Positions 44,270 through 56,210 of a stretch of 64,000 nucleotides of DNA are shown one piece after another (the first letter of the stretch is position 1; every line of letters starts with the position of its first letter). A program made the translations under genes and the position numbers. Under the pieces are notes generated by a model. The model was not told the DNA's origin. It was given only the letters and a program-made list of their open reading frames with translations, and made no database searches. This stretch comes from Ceratorhiza oryzae-sativae (taxonomy: Eukaryota; Basidiomycota; Agaricomycetes; Cantharellales; Ceratobasidiaceae): contig JARWMV010000253.1 of the NCBI GenBank assembly GCA_030998015.1, positions 124,001 to 188,000 on the forward strand, written 5' to 3'.

Positions 44270-45646
44270 GATGGATAGTCGTAGAAGTATCGAGTAATTC
44301 AGCTGCATTAATCCTGTGATAGGGGACGGTATTTATACAGCTCCGAACACGTTCCTGAACTGCGAAGAACGCGGAAGTCCGGATGATGCACACCCTCCAT
44401 CTGATTCCGGATCACACCTTGCTCCGAACTCCCTCGCCTGAAAGGACGGTTAACGAGCACCAAGCCTTATCCACTCCTGGGGGGTCTTGCTCGCTACCTT
44501 GTTACCTAAGATATCCAATTGGATCATTCACAAACGTGACACTTTGCCAGATCGACCAGGCGTTGCGGTCACTCGGGAGACCGCCAAGCACTTCTAAGCG
44601 ATACCTATAATCAGGAATGATCACAGGGAGGGGGGGCAATTCTGAGTACTCGTGAGTGTTCTTGAGTTATGTGCAACCAATCGGCACCCGGTGCGCTGGT
44701 GAGGGTGGGCCAGTTTGACAGTGGAGGACCATAAGTTCCTGCATCATCCGAAGCACGAGACAATCGCGAAATATTACGCCATCCAAATATTTGCCTTTCT
44801 CTCAAGGGCGGATCACAAAGTTTACCGAATTAATGTGTCACATTGACCAGGTCCAAGGCCATGTCTAGTTGACTCGACCTTTGAGGGCGTGAAACACGCA
44901 CCAAGACGAGCTGTCTCGATTGGCTGCGTGTATTAGGACTGTCGACGTCTACATTCAAACCCTGCTAGGCACGATAGCTCTCCTGGGCAAATCAGCTGTC
45001 TTTCGGCGTAAAAGTAGAACAACTACAACCCATTTATTCAATCTACCGGATCTAGCTAACATAGTTGAGAGCTAGGCTACTTTATATAGCCGACTATGTG
45101 CAGAAGCGCTGAGGATTTTCCTCTTTGCTAGTCTTGTCATCTAACCGATTAAGAGCCGATCCAGTAATCACCCCAGCGACCCAAATGACAGAGCTTCTGA
45201 CTCGCGTAGAGACCTGTCGGTCCTGAGAGAACAGAAAGTCATCCTAAAACTCCGGGATTTATTCAAGACGCAAGTATTGGATTTAGAGTGCATTCTTCAG
45301 AAGTCACCCGCCAATGTATTGACCAGGCTAATCTGCCAGCCGAGGCTAGGAAGCACCGAGCATCTCCCGCTGGCATTCCCCCGAGAAGCCAATGCCTTGG
45401 CATCAAGAGTCATGTGAGGCATATCAGCGCTGCAACCTGTGCTAGCACGGACGAATACTTGCGTCATGTTGTTGGAAGAATTACCTGAAAGAGCCATGAG
45501 AAGTGTGTCCCGCACAACACTCTTGAACCAGGAACCTTGGATATCCCAATGTTAGTCCGTGCAAGAGATCCGAGGGACCAAGATCCAGCATATAAATGAC
45601 GCTCATCGCAGAAGCCACGGGCAATCACCCCTAACTCAAGCGTCCC
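44270..45646. other. Intergenic region upstream of AA9-1
   Basis: No gene recognised. Short frames (44383-44610 and 45288-45488) have no motif. The TATA box of AA9-1 is at its right end. Confidence 0.45.
45588..45597 (+). promoter_or_regulatory. TATA box of AA9-1
   Basis: CATATAAATG lies about 55 bases before the ATG at 45647, the same layout as in AA9-2 (CATAAAAG near 59743) and AA9-3 (CATATAAAC near 61799). Confidence 0.6.
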
Positions 45647-46684
45647 ATGTTCAAGCTCACTGCCCTTGCTGCTCTACTCGCCCAAGCGAGCTTTGTGCTT
45701 GCCCATGGCGGTGTTACAAGTTTCAGCATCAACGGGGTAAAATACCAGGGGTATGCACATTGCAAGTAATGGTTAACTAGTTAGCTGATGGCAACCCCCC
45801 AACTTACTAGTTGGCAGCCATATATTCAAGCTTCGGGGCAGGTCACAGCCGGTCGCCCGTATTCGAGCTATGATCCCATTCTGAACCCCACCGCAAGCAC
45901 GATGCACTGCAACAACGATGGTGGGGCTGGACCCAGTCAACAGACTTTGACCATTGCAGGTATACACAATCATGGAATCCTTTCAATTGTCACATCTAAT
46001 AAAACGTGATCTACAGCCGGTGCTTCAATCACTGCTTACTATACACAATGGACCCACGCCGAAGGTCCGTTCACCGTGTAGGTAGCCTTTGTGCCAATGG
46101 TCCCTCAGAATGCTGATGTATGCGCCACCGCTAGGTACCTTGCCGCCTGCCCTTCCAGCGGCTGTAATGGCGTCAACTCTGCAAGCGTATCCTGGGTATG
46201 GTGCTACAATTGACTGCTTATGATTACATGCTAATGAACAATGTTTGTCGCCAGTTTAAGATTTTCGAGCAAGGGCTCATCAGTGGAACCGTCGGAAAAG
46301 GTCAATGGGCCAACGGACTGCTCTTGAAAAATTTACAGTGGACGACCAAGATCCCGTCAAACCTCAAGCCTGGCTATTACCTCATTCGCTGGGAAACACT
46401 CGCTCTCCACCAGAGTAATACCCCTCAATTCTACCCCGAGTGTGCTCAGCTTCAGATCACTGGCGGGGGGAGTGCATTCCCGTCGTCCGACTACTTGGTC
46501 AAGATCCCCGGCGCATGGAAAGCGTCTGATCCAGGTGTGACAATTGACGTGAGTTCCTCGATTCTACCCCTACTTGAAGGAATTCTCACTCATCATTATA
46601 CCATGACAGATCTACAGCTCTGCGGCCCAGACTCAGACTACCTACGTTATTCCGGGCCCTCGCGTGTACCCCGGCTTTACTTGA
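45647..46684 (+). CDS. AA9 lytic polysaccharide monooxygenase, no CBM (AA9-1)
   Basis: Exons: 45647-45750, 45811-45959, 46017-46077, 46135-46195, 46255-46548, 46610-46684; 247 aa. A 19-residue signal peptide ends before His20, which becomes the N-terminal copper-brace His. The second brace His is H98 (WTHAEGP) and the axial Tyr is Y185 (QFYPEC), with H177 and Q183 in the second sphere. This copper enzyme cleaves cellulose oxidatively outside the cell. It ends about 20 residues after the catalytic domain, without linker or CBM1. An extra intron (46078-46134) splits the exon that is single in AA9-2 and AA9-3. Confidence 0.95.
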
Positions 46685-47134
46685 GAGCTCGTACTGGTTC
46701 ATCACGAGCCTTCATGTGAATTACTGTCAATTTTCCCATATATGTACTTGTCGAATCATCCCTTTCGTGTTTATTACGGGAATCATTCGCGAATTTTATC
46801 AATTAAGCACGAGCTAACGGCCAACTTGTCCAAAATAAGATATTTGGGTGGGGTTTGAATAAATCCATCTGTGGTTACCGAGGTTTTCGGGCCGACACGA
46901 ACAGAAAAAAAAAGTACGGTAACAGGAAGAATAGTTTAGTGTAAGCGTGGCGGCTGTCCACCGCATAGCATAAATGGATAATTTGGCGAAAAGCCACGTG
47001 ATTTTTGCTTGGGCGGGATTTGTTTGGCTTCAGGTCAAACCGCGGACCTGAGCGCCTAGCAAATTTTGGAAACGCCCCAGCTCTTACTCCCCGTCCGCGA
47101 TCTGTCCCCTCGCGCATTCCGCCAGCACGTCGAC
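46685..47134. other. Intergenic region AA9-1 / NOG1
   Basis: No gene seen. AT-rich to about 46900, then GC-rich toward NOG1, whose promoter must lie here. Confidence 0.5.
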
Positions 47135-49387
47135 ATGGCGACAAAAGGACTCAAGGCGATTGCGCCGGTGCCGACGGCGGCGGACTTTTTGGATATCATC
47201 CTGAGCAAGACTCAGCGCAAGACGCCGACTGTATGTGCGAGCTGATCGCCCATTCCGGCCACTGCTAACGGCTGCACTCTCAACGTAGGTCATACATAAA
47301 AACTTCAAGATCAGCCGAATACGCAATTTTTATATGCGCAAAGTCAAGTTTACACAAGACTCGTTTGATGAGAAACTAGGTGCGATTCTGAGCGAGTTCC
47401 CGATCCTCGATGTGAGTTTCCTCCACCGTATTCTGCCAAAGAATAGCACTCATCAAGGATACGTTGGCTAGAATCTGCATCCGTTCATGTCCTCCTTGCT
47501 CAACGTCTTGTACGACAAGAACCACTACAAACTTGCGCTTGGCCAGCTCAACACTGCCCGACATCTGATTGACCAGGTCGCCAAGGACTATGTGCGGCTC
47601 ATCAAATTTGGCGACTCGCTCTATCGCTGCAAGCAGCTCAAGCGTGCGGCTCTAGGTCGAATGGCGACTATTATGCGCCGACAAAAGGACCCTCTGGCGT
47701 ATCTCGAACAGGTTCGTCAGCATCTGGCCCGCCTCCCGAGCATCGACCCGGCCACCCGAACGCTACTCGTCTGTGGATATCCCAACGTCGGCAAAAGCTC
47801 GTTTGTCAACAAGGTTACCCGGGCAGATGTCGACGTCCAACCGTACGCTTTCACCACGAAATCCCTCTTTGTTGGCCACCTCGACTATAAATACCTGCGG
47901 TGGCAGGTGATCGACACTCCTGGTATCCTCGACCACCCCCTCGAAGAAATGAACACGATCGAGATGCAGAGCGTCACGGCTATGGCTCACCTTCGCAGCG
48001 CGATCCTATATTTCATGGATTTGAGCGAGCGATGTGGGTACACAATCGAAGCGCAGGTCAAACTCTTTCACTCGATCAAGCCGCTGTTTGCCGGCAAGCC
48101 AACGCTGCTTGTGATCAACAAGATTGACGTTGTTCGGCTGGAGGATCTCAGTGAGGAGCAGCGCACTTTGGTCGAGACGATCACGAAACTGCCAGAGGTT
48201 CAGACGGTCCAGGTCAGCTGTTACTCGGACGAAGGTGTGACCGAGGTCAAGACCACGGCTTGCGATGCGCTGCTCGCACACCGAGTAGAGAGCAAGCTAC
48301 GAGGGACCAAAATCAACTCGGTTGTGAATCGGATTCATGTCGCTATGCCTCAGAAACGAGACGACAAGGTCCGAGCGCCATTTATCCCGGATGCAGTCAA
48401 GGAGAGGAAAAAGTACGACAAGGGCGACCCCGAGAGAATGCGGCTGGAGCGAGACGAAGAAGCGGAGAACGGTGGGGCTGGTGTTTACAATATCGATATG
48501 AAGAGTGAGTTGCATGGCAATGCGGACTACCGGTGATTGACCTCTATGCTCTAGAAAACTACCTTCTCGAGGACGACTCGTGGAAGCACGACGTGATGCC
48601 AGAGATTTGGCAAGGGAAAAATGTGGCCGACTTTATTGACCCAGACATTGCGGCCAAGCTCGAGGCCCTGGAGGCCGAGGAGGAAAAGCTGGAAGCAGAA
48701 GGATTTTACGATAGCGAAGAGGAGATTGTGAGTTGGATTTTGGTGAGCCCGATGCGAGACTCAGTCGATCGCAGCTCGATTCAGACGATGAGCAAGAGGC
48801 TGCGCAGTTGTTGGAGATGGAAAAGGCCAAACTAGCACACCACGCCAAATCCGCGATGAAATCCCGTCCGGTGATGCCCCGTACTTACACACACCGAACG
48901 ATGAGCGGAATGGCCAAGGCGTTGACTGCCGCGGGAATGGACCCGAGCCGAATCGAGGAACGGGCGAGGATCCTGGCCAAGGCTGCAAGGGCCAAGGAGG
49001 CGATTGGAAAACGAAAGCGGGACGAGGAGATGGACGTGGATGAGGACGGGGAAGGCTGGGAGGAGGATGGGATGGACGTGGACGGGGAGGATGGGTCGCC
49101 CAAGCGCATCAAGACCAACTCGGGTGGGGTGGCCAAGCGGGTTCCCAAGACGGACCGTCAAGTAGCGGGGATGCGGGATGCGGCGCAAGCGTCCAAGGCG
49201 ATCAAGCTTCGGAACCTGGGCCAGCGACCAAGAAATATGCTCGCCAAGGCGGGCGAGTCGGATCGAGCCATCAAGGTCAAAAAGGTGAGTCGAGGCAAGC
49301 TTACCGGTGTATCTCTGGCTGATGGGCCGGCAGCCAAAACACTTGTATGCTGGCAAGCGCAAGGCGGGCAAGACGGACAGGCGCTGA
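47135..49387 (+). CDS. NOG1: Nucleolar GTP-binding protein 1 (NOG1)
   Basis: Exons: 47135-47230, 47289-47411, 47472-48504, 48555-48727, 48775-49284, 49334-49387; 662 aa. OBG-family GTPase needed for 60S ribosomal subunit assembly in the nucleolus. G1 is GYPNVGKSS at residues 175-183, G3 is DTPG, G4 is NKID. The N-terminal helical domain ([30 protein letters not shown]) and the C-terminal part (ENYLL-like, PVMPRT, ending KAGKTDRR) fit the family. The intron at 48728-48774 (47 nt) is required: an apparent frame break there is removed by ending the intron at the second acceptor, giving LDSDDE. Confidence 0.96.
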
Positions 49388-49540
49388 GGGATGCATGTAT
49401 TCTAGTTTATTTATGCACTGACATGGTCATGAACGAGTCAAGAGTACAAACCATCCGGGCATTCCGTCCGAAAATGAGATCCACAAGCCAGAATCGGTAC
49501 AAATGAAAGCAAGTATAAAAAAATACAGCGAGTCGTTTTT

Positions 49541-50629
49541 CTATTTCTGAGGCTGGAGATAGCGCTTGAGTGTTTTCCGCGAAGGATCGATGCCGCGGAC
49601 GCCACACGACTTGAGCATGCGCTGGACACGATCTGGTGTCTTGTCCTTTGCGCCTGGGCGACGGACCAGCAGGAGGACGGCGCGAGGGAGCCGACCGTCG
49701 GCCGTCAGGGGCTCGAGGACGTCGATGCGCCACTGGCGCAAGGCGAGGGAGACCACGGGCACGATCTTGTCGGGCGGGCTGGCGGCCTCTGCGCATCCCT
49801 CTGCAGCGGCCTCTGTTTCCCGAGTCCGGGCGGTGGACGCGGGCGAGTAGCCCCACTTTTTGAGCTCTGCGAGTCTGCGGGCCTGGATTTCCTTTGCCAC
49901 GCGCTCCTCGATCTCGCGCTCTGTCGGGCGGCGGAGGGGCGGGGAGCGCACAAGCTCGCTGATGGTCTCGCGGGGGGAGGTGTCGAGCCAGCCATGGCCA
50001 GCGGCGACCATGCGCCGGACAAAGTGGCGGTGGAGATAGGAGAACAGGCGTGCAATGTATGCGGCCGAGCGGCTGTACCGTTCATAGTGGGCGAGCAGAT
50101 AGTCGACGAGCTGAGAGTCGTTGGCAGGGGCGGCGTCGAGCACCGACTGTGCGTGTCGTCGAAAGGTGTCTTCCAGACGGAGATACGGGCCGTGGTCGAT
50201 CTGGTCTGCGACGGCGTCGGACTCGCTTGGGCCGATCTCGCGGTGCTTGCCTGTTGCGCTGAACCGCGGAGAGGGCCCGCCAAAGAGCCGGAGCGAGGCC
50301 AGGCCGGCGAGCGCACTGCCGGCAGCGCCCGAGACGGTGCGGGCGTTGGGTGCCGCGGTGCTGAGGTTGTAGAGCACGGTGTAGATGTGGGCATAGTATG
50401 CCGCGTCGATGCGCGCGGGCTCGGAGCCGGGGCTGGGTGCGGCCAGGATATGGTCCAGAGCGGGGCGCACAAAGTCCCACACGGTGTCGAGCTCGCCCGA
50501 GACCGGCGGGGGGCCCGCCATCGCCAGCGTCGGCCCGCGCTCGGGGTCGTGTCTGGACGACGACGCAACGGGCGAGGCCGTCGGCGCGCCGTTGATCGCC
50601 ATCGTTGCTGCTAAAATCTCGTGGGGCAC
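49541..50629 (-). CDS. Cullin N-terminal-domain protein lacking the C-terminal domain
   Basis: Intronless, 362 aa from the Met at 50629 (a second Met at 50602 is equally possible). Cullin-repeat features in order: VWDFVRPALDHIL, YYAHIYTVLYNL, LVDYLLAHYERYSRSAAYIARLFSYLHRHFVRRM, and VSLALRQWRIDVL. In cullins this N-terminal region binds the substrate adaptor. The C-terminal cullin homology domain and neddylation site, which hold RBX1, are absent: the protein ends in a basic tail after about 100 low-complexity residues. It could act as a decoy or be a relic. GC content is very high. Confidence 0.65.
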   Translation of the reverse strand: MPHEILAATMAINGAPTASPVASSSRHDPERGPTLAMAGPPPVSGELDTVWDFVRPALDHILAAPSPGSEPARIDAAYYAHIYTVLYNLSTAAPNARTVSGAAGSALAGLASLRLFGGPSPRFSATGKHREIGPSESDAVADQIDHGPYLRLEDTFRRHAQSVLDAAPANDSQLVDYLLAHYERYSRSAAYIARLFSYLHRHFVRRMVAAGHGWLDTSPRETISELVRSPPLRRPTEREIEERVAKEIQARRLAELKKWGYSPASTARTRETEAAAEGCAEAASPPDKIVPVVSLALRQWRIDVLEPLTADGRLPRAVLLLVRRPGAKDKTPDRVQRMLKSCGVRGIDPSRKTLKRYLQPQK

Positions 50630-50702
50630 GTGACCCTGTCTGATCCCGATGTGTCATCTGTGTTTGGGCTGGGCCATATGCGCCGGCGCTCTCCCACCCG
50701 CC
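50630..50702. promoter_or_regulatory. Compact divergent promoter
   Basis: Only 73 bp separate the start codons of the cullin-like gene (minus) and the next gene (plus). Both transcripts must start in or near this gap. Confidence 0.5.
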
Positions 50703-51390
50703 ATGGAGACCCTCCCCTCGTACAGCGACATCGACGGGGCCGTCACAGAACAGGATGTCGTCGCCGTCTCTAGCCCCACCCCCGCCGTCCGTGTCGATCG
50801 AGCGACCAACGCCGTGGAGTCGCCGCTGATTGGCGGCAGTGGACTGCGCATTCCGCTCTCTGTTGAAGCGCGGGCCAACTACGACAACCAAGTCGTCCGC
50901 CAGCTGCGGTCGTACGGTGCCCTGACGCGCATCAACTATCTCCTCCCCGAAAGCTCGCCGCTCCGGTACGCACCTCGACTCGGTCTCTCCGGGCAGAGTC
51001 TTACTGTGAGCCAGGACCCAGGTGTTCCACCCAGACCAATTCTACCAGTCTGCCATCGGCCAGCTCGACCGCATACTCCAAGTCTTGGCCTCCAACTCTC
51101 TCCCGCCCACCACCGCTCTGCGCACCATCACCCTCCGTCTCAGGCTCCCCGCCCCAGACTCGGTCTATGTCAACGAAGCGCGGCAGAACGGCCTCGTCCA
51201 GGGCCGCGATGCCATCAAGCGCGCGTTCAAGTTCTGGTTTCAAAAGGCTAGCCACGCGGAAAAGGTAGAAGAAGCCGTGTTCGAGGCAGTCGACTCGATC
51301 GCTGGACGTATCACCATCGAAGGCTTTCTCATTCTGGAAGAATGGTGGGACTTGAGAAGAGGCCTGTGCATGTATACCATTCGCTGTTGA
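50703..51390 (+). CDS. Hypothetical protein
   Basis: Exons 50703-50965 and 51015-51390, with one 49-nt GT-AG intron; 212 aa. The intron acceptor at 51014 keeps the frame. The N-terminal third is acidic and disordered; the rest is helical and charged (HPDQFYQSAIGQLDRILQVL). I recognise no domain. The end is less sure: another intron near 51340 is possible. Confidence 0.55.
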
Positions 51391-51810
51391 TACCATCATA
51401 CTCGGCGACCGAGAAGTGGCCCAAAATAGGGGCCAGCTGCCCCCGAAAAAGGCCAAATGAGATGCGCAATATCGCTTTTGGTGCTCAGGCTGCACAGGAA
51501 AAACCGGGTCGAAGCGAGTTCCACACCAACTGTCCAGCTTTTGACGGAAAGGAACACATTAAATCAGAGTGATAGCCTTGAACGCAGCTTAGCTATGATG
51601 TGCCCCGAGGAAAACAGGATATCCCGGGGCAAAGGAGTATTTTGAAACACCTATCGTTTGCTTTTGTATATCATGCCAAGACACTCCAACTAGGCTCATC
51701 CTGTCCTGTTCGCTACTCGCCCCAGGCCTCATGTCCACGCCCCGAACCCTTGCCCGCCGAGAGCCTCCAGTCTTGCGTTGGTGCCCTTATTCATACACAC
51801 AACCACGAGG

Positions 51811-52374
51811 CTACCGAGAAGCGGCCAAGCTTCCCGGAACCTGCCCCTCCACACGCTGCTGTCGAGCAGCCCTCGCCCTCATCAACAGCGCCATCGTCTC
51901 AGACAGGATCCCAACCCGTCGGCGAAGTTCGGTTGCCGGACCAGGTAGGCTCACGTCTTCGCCAAGGACAAACGACCGAGTGAGCAGACGAGCAAGCGTG
52001 CCCAGCGGCAGGTCGATGATCGGCGTGTCTGGGTGAAAATTCGCAGTCGACGTCCTCACATGTCGAGATCGTCGCACGAGTACATCACGATACCCCGCCC
52101 GAGTCGTGCGAGGATTCAAAGATGGACCAGAACGTGAACCTAGAACACACGCTTCGTGAGCACTGCCCAAAGCGTGAATAGATGGAAACGCACGTCGCTC
52201 TCTGGGACGCGTGCGCGCCTTCAAACCGGGCTGGGAAGAACTGGCGGCCGCAGGTGTCTGCGCCTGAGGAGGTGGTGAAAACAGTGGATCGGGCACTTCG
52301 GGCGACCAGCACGTAGTCTCGTACGCAATCGCGAGTTGAACGAGTTGCAGGACAAGCAACAGCACATCAGTCAT
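51811..52374 (-). CDS. Hypothetical protein
   Basis: An open frame from a Met at 52374 (MTDVLLLVLQLVQLAIAYE), a Leu-rich helix start, then a Pro/Ser/Arg-rich middle and a helical end with PLGTLARLLTRSF. About 187 residues. The frame stays open upstream to 52446. No domain recognised; it may be a small nuclear or mitotic protein, but nothing shows this. Confidence 0.4.
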   Translation of the reverse strand: MTDVLLLVLQLVQLAIAYETTCWSPEVPDPLFSPPPQAQTPAAASSSQPGLKARTRPRERRAFPSIHALGSAHEACVLGSRSGPSLNPRTTRAGYRDVLVRRSRHVRTSTANFHPDTPIIDLPLGTLARLLTRSFVLGEDVSLPGPATELRRRVGILSETMALLMRARAARQQRVEGQVPGSLAASR

Positions 52375-52446
52375 GATCAACTGCAAGGGCCGTGAAGCAG
52401 TGGCTTTGGGTAGAATTAATCCTGCACGTTTCCAAGGTAAGGCCAC

Positions 52447-53050
52447 TCACCCCTTCCTACAAAATCAAGGAACACGCCATTGCTCTGGCTGCGCGAAAAG
52501 GCGCGCTTGCCGAGCGGGCCTGCAGACATCAACAATAACACGATCAAGTGAAAACGGGGCGAATGTGCTGGCTGGACATCCTTCAGTACCGTAACCTATC
52601 CACTCTAGAGCTTCAACGAGGATTCCGACTGATAGTACGCTATACCCACCCGATATTGGGCCAGTAATCGAATTATGAGAGAGGAAAGGCTAGGATCCAG
52701 CAGATAAGAATGCGTGATAAACACATAGCAAATACGGTCCAGCTATCATTTCGGCTATCTCAGTTTACATATTGCCAAATACGTAGTGCACCTTACGGAC
52801 TGAATGAGGTGGTTTCGTTGAGCGTGGTAGAACATCGTATCCGGTGGATGATCGCACGCGCCTGCCTCTTCTGGTTTGTCTCGCAAGCGCCCACCTTCCA
52901 TTTCAAAGTGTACATTCTATCATAACGAATACTCATCAAAGTTCCTCAACAGTTAAACACGAATATAGTGCCCCCATATCAATTCAAGCCACTTCAAACC
53001 GCGAGTATGCTGCGCCTCCTTACTGGGGCGGACGTTGCCCACCCCCGTGT
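52447..53050. other. Intergenic region, no gene seen
   Basis: No motif-bearing frame. It must hold the 3' end of the first GTPase gene. Confidence 0.45.
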
Positions 53051-54228
53051 TCAGTCATTGGCCGTGTCCCGCCCCGCTCCGAGCAGACGCTTCAACTTTG
53101 GTGCCCATTTATTATTAGCTCTCCTCTCCTGCTCCGGCTGTGTCGGTAGATGGCGGAACGTGCTATCCTCAATATGCTGTGACTGAGTAGGTGGCCGCGC
53201 CCCTATTACCCCACGGGCCGCCTGGAGCTCCTCGATCATCATCCTCAAGCGCATTTCCTCTTCCTCCCGATTTCGCTTGTAACGTTCGAGCTGTTCTGCT
53301 GCTCTTCTATCTCGATCTTCTCGCGCCTGCTGCAACTCTTCCTCGAGCTCTTCCCGTTCGCGCCTCTGTCGTTCGAGCCTGACGCGTAGATTTTGCTCGA
53401 CCAACATACCCGCCTGGGTTTCGCACAGCGAATACCCGCGAGCCAGCTCTGTCTGGAGGTCAAGTTCGATATGAGCCTTGCCCATCAGTTGTCGAACAAC
53501 GGCGTGTGCCGATTGCGGCCCGGGATTAGCACGTCGCGCCATCCGAGCCCCGTTCTCGATTGCCGTTCGGAAAAACTCTGACCGGAGCTGTTGTTCTCTA
53601 AGTTCTCCTTCCGGGTCGTAATCGGCTGACCACATGCTAGTGAGTATTATCGCATTCCTCATCTTGGATAGACCGCATATTTTCGTGAACAATTCGAATC
53701 CCCGCACCGACGCACCCGAGAAGCGTTTGTCGGTAATTCTGTGCATATAGACAAGCCCTGTGACTTTTTGCCCAGTCCTATGCCTGCCGGATCCCCGTTA
53801 TGATCGAGCAAAGGGGGTGAGAATTCAACTCTTACATTCCGTCCAGAGCTTCAGCGATCATTTTGAGTATCTCCGTGTCCGTCAGCTTTGTGTCGTCGAA
53901 TCCTGGAGTGTCATACAGTTGTACGCTCTGATTGTCTATTTGGAATATTGGGCTCGTCTGCACTGTGCGAGTACTGGAGACCAGGTCATGGCCAACTGTT
54001 AAACGAGCGCAACTCGCATCGTTCACGAACTACGGATTTGTCAGCCGTGGGTTCGCGTTGACTTGGCTCAACTGACTGTGCTTTTTCCTGCACCTGTACA
54101 ACCGAAAACCCTTGGAAGAGTCAAATTGAGACACGATGCAATCACCTACAGAACACTTACATGATACGAGCTATCCCATCGCCTGCCTCCATCCGCCTCT
54201 GCATCATGTATTGCGGTAGATTACTCAT
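53051..54228 (-). CDS. GIMAP/AIG1-like GTPase 1 with coiled-coil tail
   Basis: Exons: 54228-54161, 54110-54077, 54029-53836, 53783-53051; 342 aa. P-loop GCTGAGKS at residues 26-33, then FVND (35-38) and DTPGFDD (74-80), then LTSMW as a G4-like position. The second half is a long coiled coil (about residues 220-320) with a basic tail. Such proteins resemble AIG1/GIMAP GTPases, which act on membranes or in immunity-like responses in plants and animals; role in fungi unknown. The 34-nt second exon encodes the P-loop and is the same size in both neighbours. Confidence 0.88.
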
Positions 54229-55090
54229 TCTGAGTTAGTGTGGTAAGATGTCAGCGGGTGACTCTTGCCTCTGGAAAACAGCTGAATAATACCTAACGAC
54301 TATTGCTTCGATGTTGAGGGTGTGTCGAGGTACGCTGATACTTTCGAAGGTTGCGGAGACGAGGTTTGTATTTGAGTTCCGTCCCGTGTATCTCGTTCAT
54401 CCATAACGAGCGTCGCTCATCGCGCTTTCCCCCTTTCGCAATTTGCATCCTACTTCGTTCGAAGATTTGCTGGATAACAGGCCCTGGTGACACGCCAGGT
54501 TTACCATTTTAGGGCTTGAGACGCGGAGATTTGACAAAGACCGGCAAGCCCCAGGTTAGCCACGCTCATCGCACCCCGCTACTCGGGAAGGCAGGATGTC
54601 AGAATAATCAGCCGACCCCTAACCATATGCCCAACCGTCAACAGCTTAACTATATTGACCTGCCGAGCGTCAAGACATCCCGCGATCAGGTAGCGCTTGA
54701 ACGTGTTGCCCGTCAATGACTAACACACCCAATACACCGATACACGTTGATTAGACGCCACACTATACCCTTTCTGAATGGCCTGGCTCACATGCATAGC
54801 CCTCGACATGCGGAAGCTCGGAGGCTAACACGCTTCATTCCTCGCCCTTTTCAACGATTTTTTATACACTTGCGAGGCCCAGGGCTTCTAAGCACTGAGC
54901 CGGGATACCCACAGGGAGATCACATCGTATAAATGCGTACTTGGCACTGTGGAGTCGGTGATGTCCGGTCAATCCCGTTGTTATTTTCTTCTGAAGTTTA
55001 ACAACCCAATCTCCTAAACCCCTCTCGCCATAGGTTAGTCACCAGTAGTATCAAGGTAATTCCCCCAGTGTTGACTTCTTATTTTCAGCC
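54229..55090. promoter_or_regulatory. Divergent region between GTPase 1 and GTPase 2
   Basis: An 862-bp gap between start codons of two paralogues. No gene recognised. It holds both promoters. Confidence 0.5.
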
Positions 55091-56210
55091 ATGGATCAGT
55101 CATTCCCGTACACGGAGCTCTCAGATATCAATTTTATTGCGCAAGTCCCCCAATTTCATGAAAAGGTTCCAAGCTTATCCTTTCTACTATATTCTAGTAT
55201 GTATGGCGGTACGGGGGTCGGGAAAAGTCAAGTGAGGGCACCGGTTAACTTACAGCCTGCGGTCGCTGACTACTTATCAGTTTGTCAATGATGCCACCGG
55301 ACGCCAAGAAATGACTGTCGGCCACGATCTTCATTCGTGCACCCAAAAAGTAGCTGCTAGTCAACCTTTCGTTCTGGATGGACAGAACGTGGTACTATTC
55401 GACACTCCTGGGTTTGATGATACAACGATGTCTGACGCCGACACTCTCAAACGTATCGCGGAGTTTATGGAGACCATGTAAAAGTGAACACTTTTCTTCT
55501 ATCACATTTGCTTACAACGTCCCTCATATCTCAGGTATCGACGCGGTATGAAGCTAAAGGGATTGGTCTATATGCACCGCATCAGCGATTTGAGAATGGC
55601 AGGAGCGTCGGCGCGAACATATCGACTACTTCGTAGCCTTTGTGGCACCGAGAACCTGGCAAACGTAGTCATTTGCACCAACATGTGGTCTATTCCCCCT
55701 AGCGAAGATGAAGTGCGGCGCGAGGATCAGCTGAAAACCGAGTTCTTCAACTCTGCGCTTGCCAGTGGGGCCCGGATGGTCCGACGCACGGAACTAGGCC
55801 AAAAGACTGCCCACGACGTTCTACGGATGTTGCTTCCCTTGAACCCAGGGACCCCCCAAATCATGCGTGAAATGATCCATGACAATGTACCGTTGGCCGA
55901 AACCGAGGCCGGAAAGTATGTCGAGGCCGAACTCCGGCTCAAGCTCGAAAAGCAAGAACGGGAGATTCAAGAGATCAGAAAGGAACTCGATGATGCGCTG
56001 CATGAGTGCAATAACAAGGCTAGGGAGGACCTCGAGAGATATAGGACAAAGAAAGAGAGCGAACTGTCAATGTTGCGCAAGCAATTAGCCTCTTTGGCCG
56101 TAGAGATCGAGGAGGGCAAACTGTTCTGGGACCAACAGTTTGAAGACTTGAGAGCATGGCGCATCCAAGCAATGCGGCTGGCAGATGAACAAGGTAAATC
56201 CGTCGTGTGA
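55091..56210 (+). CDS. GIMAP/AIG1-like GTPase 2 with GC-AG intron
   Basis: Exons: 55091-55140, 55198-55231, 55281-55477, 55535-56210; 318 aa. P-loop GGTGVGKS at residues 20-27, FVND, DTPGFDD, then GLVYMHRISD and ICTNMW. The C-terminal third is a coiled coil. The first intron begins GCAAGT, the consensus of the GC-AG class, and no GT donor gives the family sequence NFIA-YGGTG. Exon 2 is again 34 nt. Closest relatives are the neighbours on both sides, so the cluster arose by tandem duplication. Confidence 0.87.

Noticed and set aside
48728..48774. Apparent one-base frameshift in NOG1
   Set aside because: A 47-nt GT-AG intron ending at 48774 restores the frame and gives the family sequence LDSDDE, so no mutation is needed.
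50082..50891. Long open frames on both strands across the cullin-like gene
   Set aside because: They are overlapping shadows caused by high GC; only the 49541-50629 frame has domain features.
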